Of a DNA stretch of 64,000 bases, positions 11,438 to 23,690 are shown piece after piece. The first letter of the stretch is position 1, and the number at the start of each line of letters is the position of its first letter. The position numbers were made by a program, and so were the translations under genes. Below the pieces are notes generated by a model. The model was given only the letters and a program-made list of their open reading frames with translations, made no database searches and was not told where the DNA came from. Location of the stretch: the NCBI GenBank assembly GCA_030248295.1, contig JASANH010000123.1:372001-436000 (forward strand). The letters run 5' to 3'. The stretch comes from Mesodorylaimus sp. YZB2_4 (Eukaryota > Nematoda > Enoplea > Dorylaimida > Dorylaimidae).

Positions 11438-12490
11438 ATGTGGCCCTTGTCGTCCCTGCTTTTCGCCCTTTTGATCAATACCCACGGCCAAATCACCAAC
11501 GGCGAATCGTTGAACATCGACTTGATTATCGCAACTTACGAAATCCAAATTGACCAAGAGGATATCGATCTCATCAAGAAAGTCTTAATCGAAGGACTCC
11601 CAAAAGTGTTCAAAATAGGTGGGGACAGCACTCGTCTTTCCTTGGTGGGCATACATCCAACCAGAGAGAGCTACATCAGCTCAAAACTGACCGGAAGTAT
11701 GTCAAGTTTTGAGAAAGCATTGAAAGAAAATTTCATCCTGATAGAAAGATTGTTTTGGTTCTATTTTATTTATGAAGGAGCGCTTGAGCTTTTCACTGGA
11801 CCACCATCGAGGCCGAGAATTTTACTTATAATAAGTGAAAACAAACCTACTTACAATATTACGGACAGTGAAAAAAAGCTTGTGCAACAATTGCACGATG
11901 CTGGCTGCCTAATTTTCTTCATGTACACTTATAACTTTGCTGATACGACAAATGAATATATTGCCCCTTTTGTTGGTGGAAACGACAAGCATTTTTCTGT
12001 CATATATGCATCATTGGAAGACCTCATCATCGACTTTTTGTAATCAGTGAAAGAAAAGTGGGAGGAAGAGTTGTGCAAGTTCGAAACGGCCTGTTTCTAC
12101 CAGAGTCAAAATCAAGGAAATTGCAGCAAATATGTTTTCCAAAAAGATCCGCCAAACATCTCAGATTTGGCTGGGGACTGCACAAAAGTGGGGCCCAGCC
12201 ATTCCATTGTCGGACAACCATGCGACCCAATAGAGCGTTGTGAAATGACTTGTACCAAGTTGTGGCCGTGGTCACAACCCACCCCCAACTGCAACGTGGT
12301 GTGTGGTGTGACTATCACGACTCGGAATGGCCCCCCTCTCTTGAAGATACTCGAGTTTTGTCCTCAGTTTTACAAATGTCCCAAGTGCACCACCAGCACG
12401 AGCTCAACAACCACTACGACCACGACAACAACAACGATTATGACAACGTTGACCACGACGACCATGGCACCAACCAGTCATGAAACCTAA
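11438..12490 (+). pseudogene. vWA-like family copy B (nonsense codon, 3' end replaced)
   Basis: Begins MWPLSSLLFALLINTHGQ, like A and C, and keeps the vWA-like core (IGGDSTRLS, RPRILLIIS, DAGCLIFFM, FVGGN). At 12041-12043 the codon for the conserved Lys in FLKSVKE is TAA. The same frame then continues through the cysteine-rich part (WEEELCKFE, CTKLWPWSQP) and a Thr-rich stalk. Homology to the other copies stops after SHET near 12485, so the C-terminal hydrophobic tail is missing and the sequence passes into the antisense fragment at 12486-13376. Read literally, only a truncated vWA part would be made. It is a pseudogene unless the TAA is an assembly error. Confidence 0.75.
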
Positions 12491-13376
12491 GGTACGGGCC
12501 GGGCATAAACTTTTCACCTCCAAACACATTTTCAATACCGTATTCATGCTAGACTGGACTAGATAATCATAAACCAGGTCAGTCACCTCGCTGGCAAAGC
12601 GGGCAGCACCATTACTACGTAGAATTCTAACAACCGTCTGCTTGAGATCAGTATCGTTCAAAAGCACACATTTAAGAACACCAGAAGCACTGTCCCCATA
12701 CTTGGAGACGTCAAAAATCACTTTCGCTTTAAAATCAATGGCCTGCAAAATTTTATTCAAGGTTGGATCGATCCGATGAACGTAGTGTGAGCCGTGTAGT
12801 ACCGATCCATCCAGCTGATTCGGTGCAACAACCTGAACCAATTTCAGCGCCAATGTTTTCACGTGACTAGATGAGCAGATAAGCATCTCTTTAACACTGA
12901 TAAAAAGTTTGGCCATTTGTTTTTCGTATCGTTGACTTACGACAGCATCGATCGAAGACTGCCATTCAGGCATGCTCGCCAATTTCGGAATGATTGGACA
13001 TGGAAACCTCACCGGAGTTCCGTCTGACGGAGACTTCGATGACAAAAAATAAAGGTAGCATCGGAAGGTTTGCTGGCATTCTTCAGGCAAGAATGGACGA
13101 TTCGCTTGATGATGCAACGTTTCGAATATCAAAATTCCAATGCTTCACAAAATTTGGTACATCGATCAAAGTCATGACATCGCCTCCACCACCGATACTG
13201 TTGTCGCAAAAGTCAAATAATCGTTGCAGCTGGTGCTGAACATCGTCGCAATCTCTCGCTGAGACAGATAAATCCATCAATGCCCGAAATGTCTCCCTTT
13301 CGTCTTCGTCGAACAGATCGGACGTCGCTAACGCTCGCAATGACAGGACAAATCGATCTGACGATGTTACTGCCAT
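12486..13376 (-). pseudogene. Frameshifted gene fragment of unknown function
   Basis: On the minus strand an ATG at 13376 opens a protein-like frame (FDEDERETFRALMDLSVSA, QLQRLFDFCDN) that ends at 13083. The neighbouring frame, open from 13132, carries on (LASMPEWQSSIDAVVSQRYE, VKTLALKLVQVVA, ILQAIDFKAKVIFDVSKYG) to about 12486, where it runs into copy B. A one-base shift between about 13050 and 13135 joins the two. Leu-rich helical character suggests an alpha-solenoid part, but I do not recognise the family. No introns are visible, so it may be a retrocopy or broken fragment. Its 3' end is fused to the truncated end of vWA-like copy B. Confidence 0.55.
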
Positions 13377-15087
13377 TTACGCCTATGTACAAGTCCAAAA
13401 AAAGAAAGAGCACAATATAGTGTAAAGTAGTGTAAAGTGAGAGAAAACGCGCATTGCGTTAGTTTATGGCATCCTGCTGCAGTAATCCACAAGTCCAACC
13501 GTAATAAGCCGTGAAAACTAGCCTTAACCCCTAGTTGGTCTCACTGTTTGCAGCATCAAGTAGCAACTGTACGATGCCTGTGCTAGAAGATAGTTCTTCC
13601 TTTCGTACGATTCATGTTTCAATTGAAGTTATTATTGTTTTTGGGCACTTTTTGGGGGTTTTCGGGCCGCCGTTTGAGAATCGCTTGATCGATTTCGATA
13701 ATTTTTGGTACTAGCATGTCCTACCTATCAACCTATGATACTACCTAACGGTTTTGCAAAATAATGGCTAGTTGTCGAGATATGCAGATAAAACCGTTTC
13801 GCCCTGTGTTATAACATGCGTTGGGTCTGTGGACCCAAGAGTTCGACCAACTACGGGTTAACAGCTTGTAAAACATATAAAAACAACAAAATTTTTGAAA
13901 AACATGCGGCTCGACTTCCAAAGCTCATAAAAAACCTTCTACAAGTCCATTTTTAAAAAGGGCATACGCCACAGCTCCTCAAAACCTGCTCTATCCGAAT
14001 CTGGGAGAAAGAAATTTTTGGGCCAACCTCAAAAGTCTAGAGAGACATAAGCACTTGCCAATGTTTTTGGCATATTTCCTACCGATTTTGCTTCTTCCTC
14101 AAAAAACTACCAACTTCACTGGTTCAAAACCTAACCTTCGATTTCCTTGCTATAAATTTGCTCCTCTTTCGGTTGATCTATCGAACATCGAGATTCGTTA
14201 GATAGTTGTTGAGCAATCGACTAAAACTCGAAATTCGACGAATCCAAAATGGCGCCACCCGCCGGAAACACGTGGTGCGTGCGCACTGGCGCTCATTTCG
14301 CCATCCTGTAAATTAGATCCGTGATTTTGATGCTCAGGTACACTTGTATAAGCATATTTTTAAAAACCAGCTTAGTTTTCGACCAATTTTCGGAACTTTG
14401 AAGTCAATGCAGTCGCCAGCTCACACACTTGAGGACTTTTCATTGATATAGCAAGATTCAGCATGCTTCGGAGCGTATAGATCCAGAAAATCAGATGTCC
14501 AAACCGTGATTTCGATTTTTCGTGGCGCTTTTTCTCTTTCCCGCGCACTCTAATTCTCATGAACTTTGACAAACCTCTCCAAAATACGAATGATGAATGC
14601 GGTAAAAAACGATTCAACTGTAAATGTTTTCAATCACTTGTTCATGCTCTTTCAGAATATCTACTTTAAATTAAGTTTCCTTCGCTGGTTGTTGAGAAAA
14701 CGATCGATTTTGTACCCCACCAATTTTCGACCAAAATCACGCGATTTGCGACTTTATATTGAAATATCTCAAGAACGGCTCAACATAAGAATTTTTTAAA
14801 TCACGGATTCGGAATCAGCGCGAAAAACTGGTGCAGATTTGTCGTTAAAATCAGGGTCTCAGAAAAAAGGTCTACTTTACGGCGGATTTGGTCGATCCTT
14901 ACAGACTATGGCTCTTAAAATCCTGTTGTCAAGAAAAGCGGCCTAAGAACACTTTTGTACCCACGCCTTTGAGTCGATGTAGGTTGGCTGGCACTCTACG
15001 GTCGAATTATACCTCGCACCCTGCCGCCCCTGCCACGCGTTGTAGGTCCTCAGTCACATCTGCCAAGATGGCTGTGTCGACTACCAC
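13377..15087. other. No gene seen
   Basis: AT-leaning sequence with only short, unsupported ORFs. I see no clear repeat structure or RNA gene. Confidence 0.5.
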
Positions 15088-15309
15088 ATGTTGCTCCTGA
15101 GCATTTACACTGTTGTTTTGTTGATTGCAATCACATCCACTGTCGCAAGCCGCTGGTCTGGCTGCCACTGGGGTGGAGATGCTTCACTCTACTGGCGCTC
15201 AGAACCAAGAAAGAAGAGCGAGAAGATTGATGTAAAAGACATGTTCTCTGCAGAGAAATGTGGTTTAGACTGTATATGCAAGGGTGCGTTGACTTGTTCC
15301 CAGGTCAGA
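15088..15309 (+). CDS. Possible first exon of a small secreted protein
   Basis: ATG at 15088 opens a clear signal-peptide-like start (MLLLSIYTVVLLIAITSTVA) followed by a polar, cysteine-containing stretch (WSGCHWGGDASLYWRSEP, EKCGLDCICKG). Plausible donors are near 15286 (GGGTGCGT) and 15310 (CAGGTCAGAG); the unspliced frame continues to 15459. No downstream exon was found. Family not recognised. Confidence 0.35.
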
Positions 15310-15567
15310 GCTGCGCCATTCTCTCACTCTTATTCCAGTTCATTTTTTGTTTCTATCGTTGCTTATCATTTCCCCCATTATCACTCCCCAATTTTCACTT
15401 ACCGCATCAAACATCCGTCCTGTTTGGAACTTGATGAATCAGTTTCCCCCAACAACTAATTGTCACCTGTGCTATGAACACGGACACCAAATAATTTTAA
15501 CGGCTTTAAAGGTTTTCATCAAACGATTAATAACATTTGACTTCAAAATTTGACACCGTACGTAAAC

Positions 15568-15773
15568 GGCACTTTTGCTGTTTGGTTCCCAACATGGGTC
15601 AGCTTAGGCTGGTATTAGGCTTAGGCTGGCATATGACTTAGGCTTAGACTGATACTGGGCCTAGGCTTAGGCTTAGGCTTATTGTGGTATAAAACTTAAG
15701 CTTAGGCTAATATCAGGCTTCAGCCAGCCTTATACTAGCCTTTGCCTGAGGACCAAGCGGCAAAAGCGCCACG
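15568..15773. mobile_element. MITE with AGGCTTAGGCT core and terminal inverted repeats
   Basis: The ends are inverted copies (GGCACTTTTGCTGTTTGG at left; TGAGGACCAAGCGGCAAAAG...CCACG at right). The core is built from AGGCTTAGGCTGGTATTAGG-like words. A second copy is at 59545-59714, inside the M60 gene intron. Confidence 0.7.
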
Positions 15774-16497
15774 TTAACTGCATTTTAGCCATCTTGGCCA
15801 CCAGAAATTTCGAAACTCACATGCTCATAACTATATCCCGTTTCCAAACGGTCCACAGTTCTTCTCGAGTTGTGCTCTTCAATGAAAACCGCAATCGCCA
15901 GCAATTACATCTCCAGTAGATTCTACATCGCGATGCAAATACATCGCCAGCAAACTCTTTGCCAGTAGGCCATCCTTGAATTCAGCTTCAGTGAAACCGA
16001 AATTTGCAATATGAATTAATATTATGAGTACTAGACTCCCACTTTTTAGGCAGCGATTACAATGCAAGAATCGGGAATACTTCTTTCGAAATTTTAGTAC
16101 CCAAAAATGTTAAAACGGTAAAGAGAGCAGGGCAGGTGCAATCATTGACAAAAAACAGGCGGCATCGAAACTCGATCCAAAGAGCTGATATGCAGGAGAA
16201 AGACTACTGATCTGCGTACTGATCCCTGATGCGAGACAGCTGATTCGAAAAAGGGGCAGTACACTGTACATTGAGAAGACAGGTCATGAACATCACAGCC
16301 TACTGTATGATAAAGCTTGCGCCATTGAGTAATGAAGAGCACACAAAACCAGCGATGCGGAAGCCAGGCGGCGAAGGGAACCGGCGAATGTATTCGACCG
16401 GCGAAAAACTGGTAATAAGGCCAAAAACCGGCGACAAATCGCCGGTCTCCGGCGAAGTTGGCAACACTGGCCACGTTGAACTATGGCCACGCCACTT

Positions 16498-17252
16498 GGG
16501 ATTATTTCCAAAAAAAGTCTCGAAACTTTTAGACCAGGCAATGCACAGAGTGGAACCAGGGCTTAGGATGGCTGGTCTACTCGGCCACCAGAAAGGGGAG
16601 GTGGCCCGACATGCTGCGCACTGCACACAGTGTACGTAGAATCACTCGCACATATACTGTATGCATGCATTTAGAGGTCAGCATCAAAGCCACAAAGCCT
16701 GTATTCTGTGTACTGCTGATGTTCAGACAGGCTCCCCAAAGTCAGCTGTGCTGTTCCACACAAGCAACCTGACTATGCTAAGGCTGTAGCGCTGCGAGTA
16801 AAGTGATATGGCTTATCCTTAAATGCCTAAACCTCGAGAGACACTCTCAGCAATCTTTCCCCTCCTTCCAACTTTATGTTCATGCTCGTGATTTATCATA
16901 TCAGTAATGAACCGCTCGAGGATAAAGGGATACATAACACAAAATGATTTACCTAGCCGCGGCTTTAACATTACCTACTATGAGCATGTGTGCGCATAGC
17001 CCGAGAGTTAGACCTCCTAGCCCACAAGCAGACCACAAGCACAGGATTACAGGACCCTCTGCTTGTTGCCAGGATCAGTCGTCCTGTTGATATTCATGCA
17101 GATAAAGCAGCTTCTGCTCAGACTTTTTCCTAGACCGTGGTTGCGCTCAGCAGTGGCCGAGAAGACCAGTCATCCTAAGCCCTGGTTCCACTGTGTGCAT
17201 TGGCTGGTCTAAAAGTTTTGAGTCTGTGATAACAGACTTTTTGGAAATAATA
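16498..17252. mobile_element. Foldback/MITE element with about 110-bp inverted ends
   Basis: Left arm (GATTATTTCCAAAAAAAGTC...ACTTTTAGACCAGGCAATGC, GGAACCAGGGCTTAGGATGG) is matched in reverse complement at about 17150-17252 (GTCATCCTAAGCCCTGG, GACTTTTTGGAAATAATAAG). The interior has no coding ORF. Confidence 0.75.
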
Positions 17253-19009
17253 AGACCGTTTTCCGTTTTTTTTGCTACAAACTAGTTTGGCCCAAAACAC
17301 CTCACCGATCGATCATTTCACACTAGTCAGAAACTCTTACTGAAGAAATGCACGGGTTTTCCGAATATGTACTAACAAGCTGCAGGCTGTAGGATATACA
17401 GGCTGCAGGAAAAACAGCAAATTAAGTACTTCTTTTATGCATCTGTCACGCCTGAAACCTTATCTCTGACTGGGCAAAAAAGTCAAGGACCACCCTCATA
17501 TTCCTTGTTCGCAATAACGTTCCTCTGTCTCGTGGAAGGAAGAGAAACAAAAACCAAAAATTCTAATCCGTGAAGGAGTCGAGCTGAGAACCTCGTGGTC
17601 GGAAAACAGAAGTGCTGTTAAAAAGCCACTGCCACAAACAAATATGTTCTACATAAACTAAATAAAGTATGTAAAAAGGAGCAACCTATCGCAGACTGAA
17701 GCCAGCCTAAAAAGAACTGGGTCATGCTAGGGGTGATCTGAACTTCTGTTCCCTTAGAAGCTGAAATTCAGGATCCGCAACGTTTGTCAAGTAGCTATTA
17801 GCTCGAATTTTTCTCAACAATATTACCTCCGCATCAAATAAAATATGTGCTGCCCACGGAAACTCTTTCCACATCATTTATATTCGTTCACATGCTCTCA
17901 ATTTATTATCGGCGAATTAATTGCTGTGCACCAAACCCATCTTCGTTAGAGCTGGCTGATCGTGAGCCTGGCCAATCAATGGCGCTGCGCCACAATCCGT
18001 TCAGTTGATGTTTCTAAACCCCGCACCAAAAATATAAGAACAGAAACACCATCTCCTACTTTCGATAGTCGATAACTCAAAAACGATTAAAACCGAAAAA
18101 GTTGATTTTTCGCAAGCTGTGCAAGATAGGTCAGATCTGCAATCATGTCAATTATTATCGAAATCCGTCCAGTATCTGACGAGTGACGGTTTAAAAAAGG
18201 CCAAAAAAACAGTAGGCTTTTTTTAGGATTACTGTAACTTTTTAGAAATGAATGCTTTTGAAAAATCTGCGCGAAAAGGCAGATTCTAAAAGTTTAAGCT
18301 TTTAGAAAAACCAAGTTTCACTGCTGTACGATGTCCGGTTGTTGATCTAGGTTGATCTTTATCCTCCTCCTCCTCCTCGTCTTCTCCCGCCTGAACAAGA
18401 AATCGCGTGTTCTGGAACGTATGCGAAAAATCAAAAGTTTTCATCAAACCGTTCTCGACTTATTAGCCGGCGAAAATCGTCCTCTAGCACTAGGCGTCTG
18501 GTTGGCTGGTCTAAGCAGGCACGCTGATCCAGTCTAGGAGCCTTTACCATCTGACGCCAACGAGCACCTTATTGCAATGCTGACAGACAAATACCTGTAA
18601 GGCGCCAAATTTCAACTGTTATGCCCTCGGAATCGAAGCGGTCTCACTGCCTCAGTTGACCTTTAAAATGATCCGCAACAACTATTTTCGCAATATCATT
18701 CCAAATGAAGGCTTCCGGTTTTCTTGCGTTTCAGCGTATGTTCGACTACTCAGTGCAGGCTGAACAGCTTTTATAAGCTTTCCAGGAGCCTCAGAATGCT
18801 TTAGCATATAGCCATGACTAACCCCCTACTCGCCCTCGCAAGGTCTTTTTTATGGCGGGAAATTCAAAATGAGGAAAACGATCCTGATCTCACCATCGGT
18901 GAGTTGCTAATCTGAACTGTCTACACCCTCCTCTCAATCTTTACGTCCAATTTTTTTTATCTCTCTTAAATCTGGGGGGGGGGCGTTCGTCAGGTGTCTA
19001 CTCATTTTA
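17253..19009. other. No gene seen
   Basis: Low-confidence ORFs only. A CTCCTCCTCCTCCTCGTC simple repeat near 18362 produces a hydrophobic ORF without an ATG. Confidence 0.5.
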
Positions 19010-19181
19010 GCCAGAACCCTGAGCCATTCTTGACCTTCTGTAGCGTGATGATGTTCGCCAACAACGCAAACGTGTCTTATTCCCAGCCAACAACGTCTGC
19101 ATATAAGCCAAGTGCGGATTGAAGCAGGCACAGTGCGCGTTACCTAGCATAGTATCATCGACTACGGAAACTCTCATCGAT

Positions 19182-20391
19182 ATGTGGCCCCTGTCGTCCT
19201 TGCTCTTCGCCCTCCTGATAAATACCCACAGCCAACTCATCAATGGCGAATCGTTGAACGTCGACTTAATCATCGCAAATTACAAAACGCAATATCGCAG
19301 CGAGGATGTCGAGGCCATCAAGAAAGTCTTGCTCGAAGGTCTCCGGAAATTGTTCAAAATCGGCGAAGAAAGCACTCGAATTGGTTTGGGGTTCAAACCA
19401 AGAAATTATGGCGGCTACGTGACGCGAAAAGTGACTGGAAACGTATTAGATGTTGAGAAGGACTTGCAAGAAAATTTCATGCATCAGCCAGGCGTTAGTT
19501 ATCCCATAGACAATCATTATTCTGGAATCTTTACAGAACCTTCATCGAGGCCAAGAATTTTTCTTATTCTTAGCAATGACCAGCCATTCGCCATGAATCC
19601 AAGGGATAAAGGTTATGTGAAACAAGTACTTGATGCTGGTGCTCTCATTTTGCATATACCCGGGCGGGAAGCTGGAAGATGTTCCATCAGATTTCGTTGG
19701 TGGAAATAAAGACCACTTGTTCCCCTTACCTGGGGATTTCCCCAGCAGTTTCACCGTCGATTTCCTGAAATCAGTGAAAGAAAAATGGGAGAGTGAGCTG
19801 TGCAATTTCGAAGAGGACTGTTTCTACAAGACCAATGATCAAAGCGATTGCAGATTCGTGGGTTTAGTAACTTTATCATGAGTATGAGTTTTGATTAATT
19901 TTATGTGTCTCCCTCCCGTCAAGTGCATGTATTTGCTTGGGTACGGAGTAAACGATGACGACGACGATGACGATGACGATGACGATGACGATTGCAGCAA
20001 AGATCTGTTCACGACAGTCCCGCCAAACCTGACAGATTTGGCTGGAGACTGCGCAAAAGTGGGGTCCAGCCATTCCATCGTCGGACAGCCGTGCAATGCA
20101 GCCGAGTGCGAGATGAAGTGCAACAGTATGTGGCCATGGGCAGCAGGACCCATCATCGACTGTAGCTCCACTTGTGGTCCAACCGAATTGAGACGGAATG
20201 GCTCCGCTCCTTGGAAGAAGCTCGAGTTTTGCCCCTCTTTTTACAAATGTCCCGACTGCACCACAACGACAACGACCATGGCGCCAACCAGTCACGAAAG
20301 TAGAGGTGGATCTGGTGTGATCACTACTTCACAAAGTTTATTTGTTTGGGGGCTACTAGCTTCACTTAGTTTTTGCCTCCTCTCGATTTAA
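19182..20391 (+). pseudogene. vWA-like family copy C (frameshift plus insertion)
   Basis: Starts MWPLSSLLFALLINTHSQ and retains the family core (IGEESTRIGLG, RPRIFLILS). A one-base shift in CCCGGGCGGG (about 19660-19680) moves the frame: the first part ends at 19709, while the family sequence continues in another frame (FVGGNKDHLF...). At 19846-19997 a 144-bp insertion sits between two copies of CGATTGCAG. It includes a (GACGAT)n run and an in-frame TGA. Downstream the cysteine-rich part (CNSMWPWAAGPI), a short Thr stalk and a hydrophobic tail (FVWGLLASLSFCLLSI) are intact to 20391. Splicing cannot obviously repair both defects. Confidence 0.75.
19846..19997. repeat. 144-bp insertion flanked by 9-bp duplications
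   Basis: CGATTGCAG occurs at the start and end of the insertion. The interior carries (GATGAC)n. It looks like a small insertion with target-site duplication, or a slippage or templated insertion seeded by the microsatellite. Confidence 0.65.
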
Positions 20392-20774
20392 TCGACATGC
20401 AACAAAATTTTTAATTCTTTCTTACTTTAAAAAAAGATACCAAAAATGTTATGATTTTATGATTGAAGGATTTATTTTTGATGATTTCACAATAAAAATA
20501 AGATTTGTAAGACGATCAGAAAAAACTTTAAAAAAAGTACAAATGTCTGAAATCAATTTTTTATGATTGAAGTTTACGCAATACATAATCGAGTTTTGAT
20601 AGGGCTGAAAATTGATGGACCCAGTGATAGTGTCAAACACTCAGGAAAAAACAGTTTCGAAAACTCTTCGCAGTTCGCCTGCTCTGGCCGCAGCGCTGGC
20701 GAGCAACCTTCACAATTGCGCACACTACACTACGTGATAACTACGCGGGAGATACAAGCCCTACTGTGACAGCC

Positions 20775-20858
20775 AATTCGTGCTCCTTAGCCCTTTAGTG
20801 CGCTTTATAATGCTTGGCTATGGACAAAGTATGACATGACATGACATGGCATGGCATG
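20775..20858 (+). mobile_element. SINE copy 2 (5'-truncated)
   Basis: Only the 3' body is present: GCTCCTTAGCCCTTTAGTGC...ATGCTTGGCTATGG followed by (ATGAC)/(ATGGC) repeats. Confidence 0.8.
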
Positions 20859-21631
20859 TAATAGCATCTTAAATTTAAAGTATGCTGGCACTACAGTCGT
20901 CTCTTGTCACCCCGCCAATTCTGCCATGCGCCGTGGATTCTCATCGTCAGTCACATCCGCCAAGATGACCCTGCTGGCCCATTTGGGGTCCGAAGTACTT
21001 GACCTGTTGCCTTGCTGATCTCAGTCCTCCATGTGATTCGATTTGACACAAGATTTACGTTTTCATACTTTCTTCACCTTCACTCTGATTTGTATTTTCC
21101 ATTATTAGAATTAAATTGATAGACATGACTGAAAGAATCAAGGCGTCGCGATGGATGGAATGGCGGCGAAGCTGATCGTCAGCGGTCCTCAGCGTGACAG
21201 CTGGGGGGACCTGATTTCCTGTTCTTGGCAGGTGGAAAACTGATTGAGAATTGTGCAGACTAGCTGCCATTGTTAACTTGAAATTGCTACTTGGAAGACC
21301 TATCGGCACATACAGACACGTGTGGATGGTGACCAGCTGGCTACAGAGGTGACAGCCTGTGTTGACCCATCCTGTACCTTGATGAACTGCTGGTTTAACC
21401 TACATAGTCTTGGCAGGCGCAGGAGGAATTGTCAGTGGGGGGGGGGGGGGGGGCGAAGCATTCAGCTCAAGAGGCAAGTCTTGCGACAACACCCGCGGCT
21501 GAAATATCACTTGGATGGGTTGCCGTTTCCTAGCTATGGGATATCGATCATAATCGACATATATAGAGTATACTCTCCTATATTCGCCAGGCTTCACCAG
21601 TTACACAAGGGTCATGAAAGAAAAGAGAGAA

Positions 21632-21644
21632 GAAGAAGAAAAAG

Positions 21645-21691
<47 letters not shown>

Positions 21692-21700
21692 AAAAAAACA
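21632..21700. repeat. A-rich microsatellite
   Basis: (AGA/GAA)n passing into a long A tract. It creates a spurious poly-Lys ORF. Confidence 0.95.
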
Positions 21701-21709
21701 GGCTGCTCT

Positions 21710-22100
21710 GGATAAGGCTGTACACTACACTGCGCCAGTGACATCATCTCTGTTACTGTGTGCTTCTGTTAGCCGTGCTGTCTTGTCCGCTGACCGCAGA
21801 CTGGCTGGTCACTGGTCTTCGCTGATAAAACTGGTGAACAATGATGCTGTGATAAGACAGTGCACTACACTGTCCCGCTGACATAACCTTTTTGTTAGCC
21901 GTGGTAACCTAATGTTTTTCTGTTAGCCGTGCTGTTCGCTGTACGCTGTCCTATGTCCCCAGGCTATCTGGTCACTGATCACCGCTGATAAAATAAAATA
22001 CAGGTGATCAGTGCTCCCACGGATAAGACAATCCTCTGTACTGTGCCCTGTTGCTGTGCTTTTCTGCCAGCCGTGCTGTCCTCTGACCCCAGTTATGATC
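21710..22100 (+). repeat. Tandem repeat, about 3 diverged units of roughly 150 bp
   Basis: Each unit contains TGATAAGACAGTGCACTACAC- or GGATAAGACAATCC-like sequence, then TTCTGTTAGCCGTGCTGTC (a MITE family 1 end) and CTGGTCACTG...CGCTGATAAAA. Confidence 0.6.
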
Positions 22101-22599
22101 ATCAGGACATTCAGGAAGTCCATTAAGTCAGGAACAGACTTAAAATTGAATGTTATCACGTCAAAAACACAAAGGAGATGTGAATGGCACGACTAACAGA
22201 AGAGCACCAATCTTCCTAAAAGATTTTTCATGCACCTCTTTGCCCATGCATAATCCACATTCTGACTGCATGTACCTTTTTTCAAGTTCGCCTTATTTTC
22301 ACTTCCTTTTCGATCAACCAAAACAGCCTGTTCCGCTTGGTCTATCATTTAGTCCTCTCCAAACACTGTTTTTGCAACCCTGGCCATCAGATTTGCGGAT
22401 AATCCGTCCTCGAGCCTCGAATCCTTCGCTCATCACGCAAATATGAGGAAACTGTCATTTAATTTGTCCCACTTCTATGAATTTGACGCAGCCTAATCCT
22501 TCGCATGCACGTCCTGCTCGCCATCCACCTCCGCATGGCCAAGCTTGCGTGATTTGCATGACCGATCACCTGCGTCATCCAATTTACGCAAGTGATTGT

Positions 22600-23650
22600 C
22601 GCAGTAGGGAGGGGTGATAAACATGATCCCCACGGTGATAAAATATTGTTATCGACTAGGTGCACTGATAACAAAGGGATAATCAGAGAACAGGTGAAAC
22701 GTGGGTTTCATAAGGGCTTAGGCCATCCATTACTTATTCTAGTTCGCCAACACGAGCTACCCAACAGAGTGTTTTCAGTTAGGGATAGTGCAAGGCGCTG
22801 TGAGCTTTGTCCACCATGCAATTATCACCTTATCAGCAAACACGTGATCACATCAGGGGCAAAAGACAGTGCACCTCCCTTATTAGCAAGCGAACACCTG
22901 ATAACCTTATCACTCCCCGCAGTTCTGCTTCGAATGATATCTCAGCTAATCTCTTGATCATCCTATGGTAAATGTACAGAATACCCCATCCGCTTATCAG
23001 CAAGTGTTACCTTCCCTTATCAGCACTCGCACACCTGATCACCTTATCACGCCATATGATCCACTCGCCCACACTTGCTCCTATTTAATTCCAGATAAGC
23101 TAATCCTTATCAGCCCCTAGCACATATATGTACAGTATACCTTATCATCTTATCAGCACGTGTCACCTATTTCGCCATAAAATCAATGCCCCACAGACAA
23201 AGTATCAGATGCTTTCCAAATCACCTTATCAATTTTCCAGAGCCGTGCGCACGAACAGTGCAGTACTGATAACACTCACTTATCACTGACTGAACGAAAC
23301 GTGTACTTTATTCAATCGAAGCGTGAACTCAATCCATAAAACCTTATCACCGATACTACTCCTTATCACTATGACTTTACACCGCGACGCTATTATACTC
23401 GTTTCACACCCGTCCAAAAATCATGGATGGACAAACAACTTTACATTAAAAGCTCTTTAAACTTTGGATTAGTATCAAAGTACAAAACGGAAATTGATAA
23501 GGTTCCATATATCGAAGTGAACTGAACTTAAAAAATTAATCTTTGCTGACAAAACAAACAAGACAGGAATGTGTGTTGACCAAATTTAGGGCTAATGCCC
23601 TCCTCAGATCGTCTTGAAGTTTGCAGTGATAAGGAGAACAATGCGACCAG
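22600..23650. promoter_or_regulatory. Dense cluster of CTTATCA/TGATAAG (GATA-type) sites
   Basis: By eye roughly twenty TTATCA or TGATAA words occur in about 1 kb, e.g. ACCTTATCATCTTATCAGC, CTGATAACCTTATCACTCC and GATAACACTCACTTATCACTG, with a few CACGTG words. TGATAA is the canonical GATA-factor site (ELT-2 in nematode intestine). The cluster is immediately 3' of the ITP-like gene. It may be a regulatory cluster or a decayed satellite, since the same word occurs in repeats elsewhere in the window. Confidence 0.45.
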
Positions 23651-23690
23651 CCAGCTGCCTAACAGTACGTGGACCCTAGCGAGGTGTTCT

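Larger units (their letters stand above)
20392..23690. other. Repeat-rich gap between copy C and the ITP-like gene
   Basis: Shared 3' flank (to about 20660), a SINE fragment (20775-20858), a G run (21438-21455), a poly-A microsatellite (about 21632-21700), three tandem units of roughly 150 bp (21710-22100) and a dense CTTATCA cluster (about 22600-23650). No gene recognised. Confidence 0.6.

Noticed and set aside
18352..18537. Hydrophobic 61-residue ORF (FILLLLLVFSRL)
   Set aside because: No ATG; hydrophobicity comes from a CTC simple repeat; no splice-consistent partner found.
21322..21741. 139-residue ORF with a poly-Lys tail
   Set aside because: Created by the A-rich microsatellite; no protein-like features.
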